From Bacteroidota bacterium (GTDB lineage Bacteria > Bacteroidota > Bacteroidia > Bacteroidales > JADFUO01), in assembly GCA_030614305.1 (NCBI GenBank), contig JAUWKH010000147.1, forward strand, positions 1 through 5,197: a stretch of DNA of 5,197 nt. Reading direction: 5' to 3'. Shown here in pieces: positions 4,988 through 5,197 of the stretch. The position numbers were made by a program, and so were the translations under genes. A model generated the notes under the pieces. The model was given only the letters and a program-made list of their open reading frames with translations, searched no databases and was not told the DNA's origin. Every line of letters begins with the position of its first letter. The first letter of the stretch is position 1.

Positions 4988-5197
4988 ATAAGGTAATCCA
5001 TACGACTAACTTCGTGTCGTAAGGTTTTAATCTGTGTTTATATTTTTTTACTAAGGTTAATGGTTTGAAGATAAGGTTTTTTGTATAATAATAAGATGTT
5101 ATTATAATATTGTTGCATAATTCCAAAACCTTATTTTTATAAAAATTTAAACCTTAGTAAAAAAACATGACGACCACATCACAAACCTTATTAACCT
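4988..5197. repeat. Nested coaxial palindrome built on TAAGGTT
   Basis: AAGGT occurs four times in plus orientation (4990, 5021, 5053, 5073) and then ACCTT three times (5128, 5151, 5185), with a fourth cut off at the window end (5194-5197). They pair in nested fashion. ATAAGGTTTT (5071-5080) pairs with 5125-5134. TTTTTTTACTAAGGTT (5043-5058) pairs perfectly with 5150-5165. TAAGGTTT (5020-5027) pairs with 5183-5190, helped by TGTG (5033-5036) and CACA (5175-5178). The midpoints lie at about 5102 to 5106. At the centre AATAATAA-type sequence (5088-5094) pairs with TTATTAT (5099-5105) around GATG. A separate hairpin TACGAC/GTCGTA (5001-5006, 5016-5021) sits at the left edge. No gene is present. 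Candidates are a transposon end, a multi-site protein-binding palindrome or a replication-type element. Confidence 0.75.

Noticed and set aside
5020..5190. Integron attC-like site
   Set aside because: The paired arms superficially recall attC folding, but the conserved GTTRRRY and RYYYAAC core words are not present at the stem ends and no integron integrase is visible.

Overview
The window looks like chromosomal DNA from a member of the phylum Bacteroidota, probably close to the Bacteroidales. The reasons are the AT-rich composition, start codons without Shine-Dalgarno sequences, several promoters of the TTTG-N19/20-TAnnTTTG type used by the Bacteroidota primary sigma factor, a Bacteroidota-style Skp/OmpH protein, and an L-aspartate oxidase that closely resembles the Bacteroides enzyme as I remember it.

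Layout: positions 3-173 hold the 3' end of an unrecognised plus-strand gene. A promoter (211-244) and an ompH/skp-like periplasmic chaperone gene (282-797) follow. This gene converges on nadB (970-2547, minus strand), the first enzyme of NAD synthesis from aspartate. A 172-base spacer built around a long imperfect inverted repeat separates them. The 422-base gap upstream of nadB holds a 7-base tandem array, inverted degenerate copies of it, a hairpin and a direct repeat. It ends in the promoter of a tRNA-Gln(UUG) gene (2970-3042), which has a very clear intrinsic terminator (3048-3087). From 3088 to the end of the window only one convincing gene remains: a minus-strand, membrane-anchored protein of unknown function (3965-4669) with a near-consensus promoter almost touching its start codon.

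The known genes do ordinary housekeeping work: outer-membrane protein chaperoning, NAD synthesis and glutamine decoding. The unusual content is between them. Four gaps carry short-unit repeats facing inverted copies of themselves, each with a different unit: TTTGGAATTT, AGTCWTC, CACWAAGG and TAAGGTT. The last forms a nested, nearly coaxial palindrome at the right edge and is cut by the window end. In addition, 16 bases at the 3' end of the tRNA recur with two mismatches at 4790-4805, so 3043-4805 could be a worn, integrase-less insertion at the tRNA. I see no CRISPR array, transposase, integrase, recognised defence gene or other complete new system. The unknown membrane protein, the possible tRNA-anchored insert and the palindrome are the best leads.
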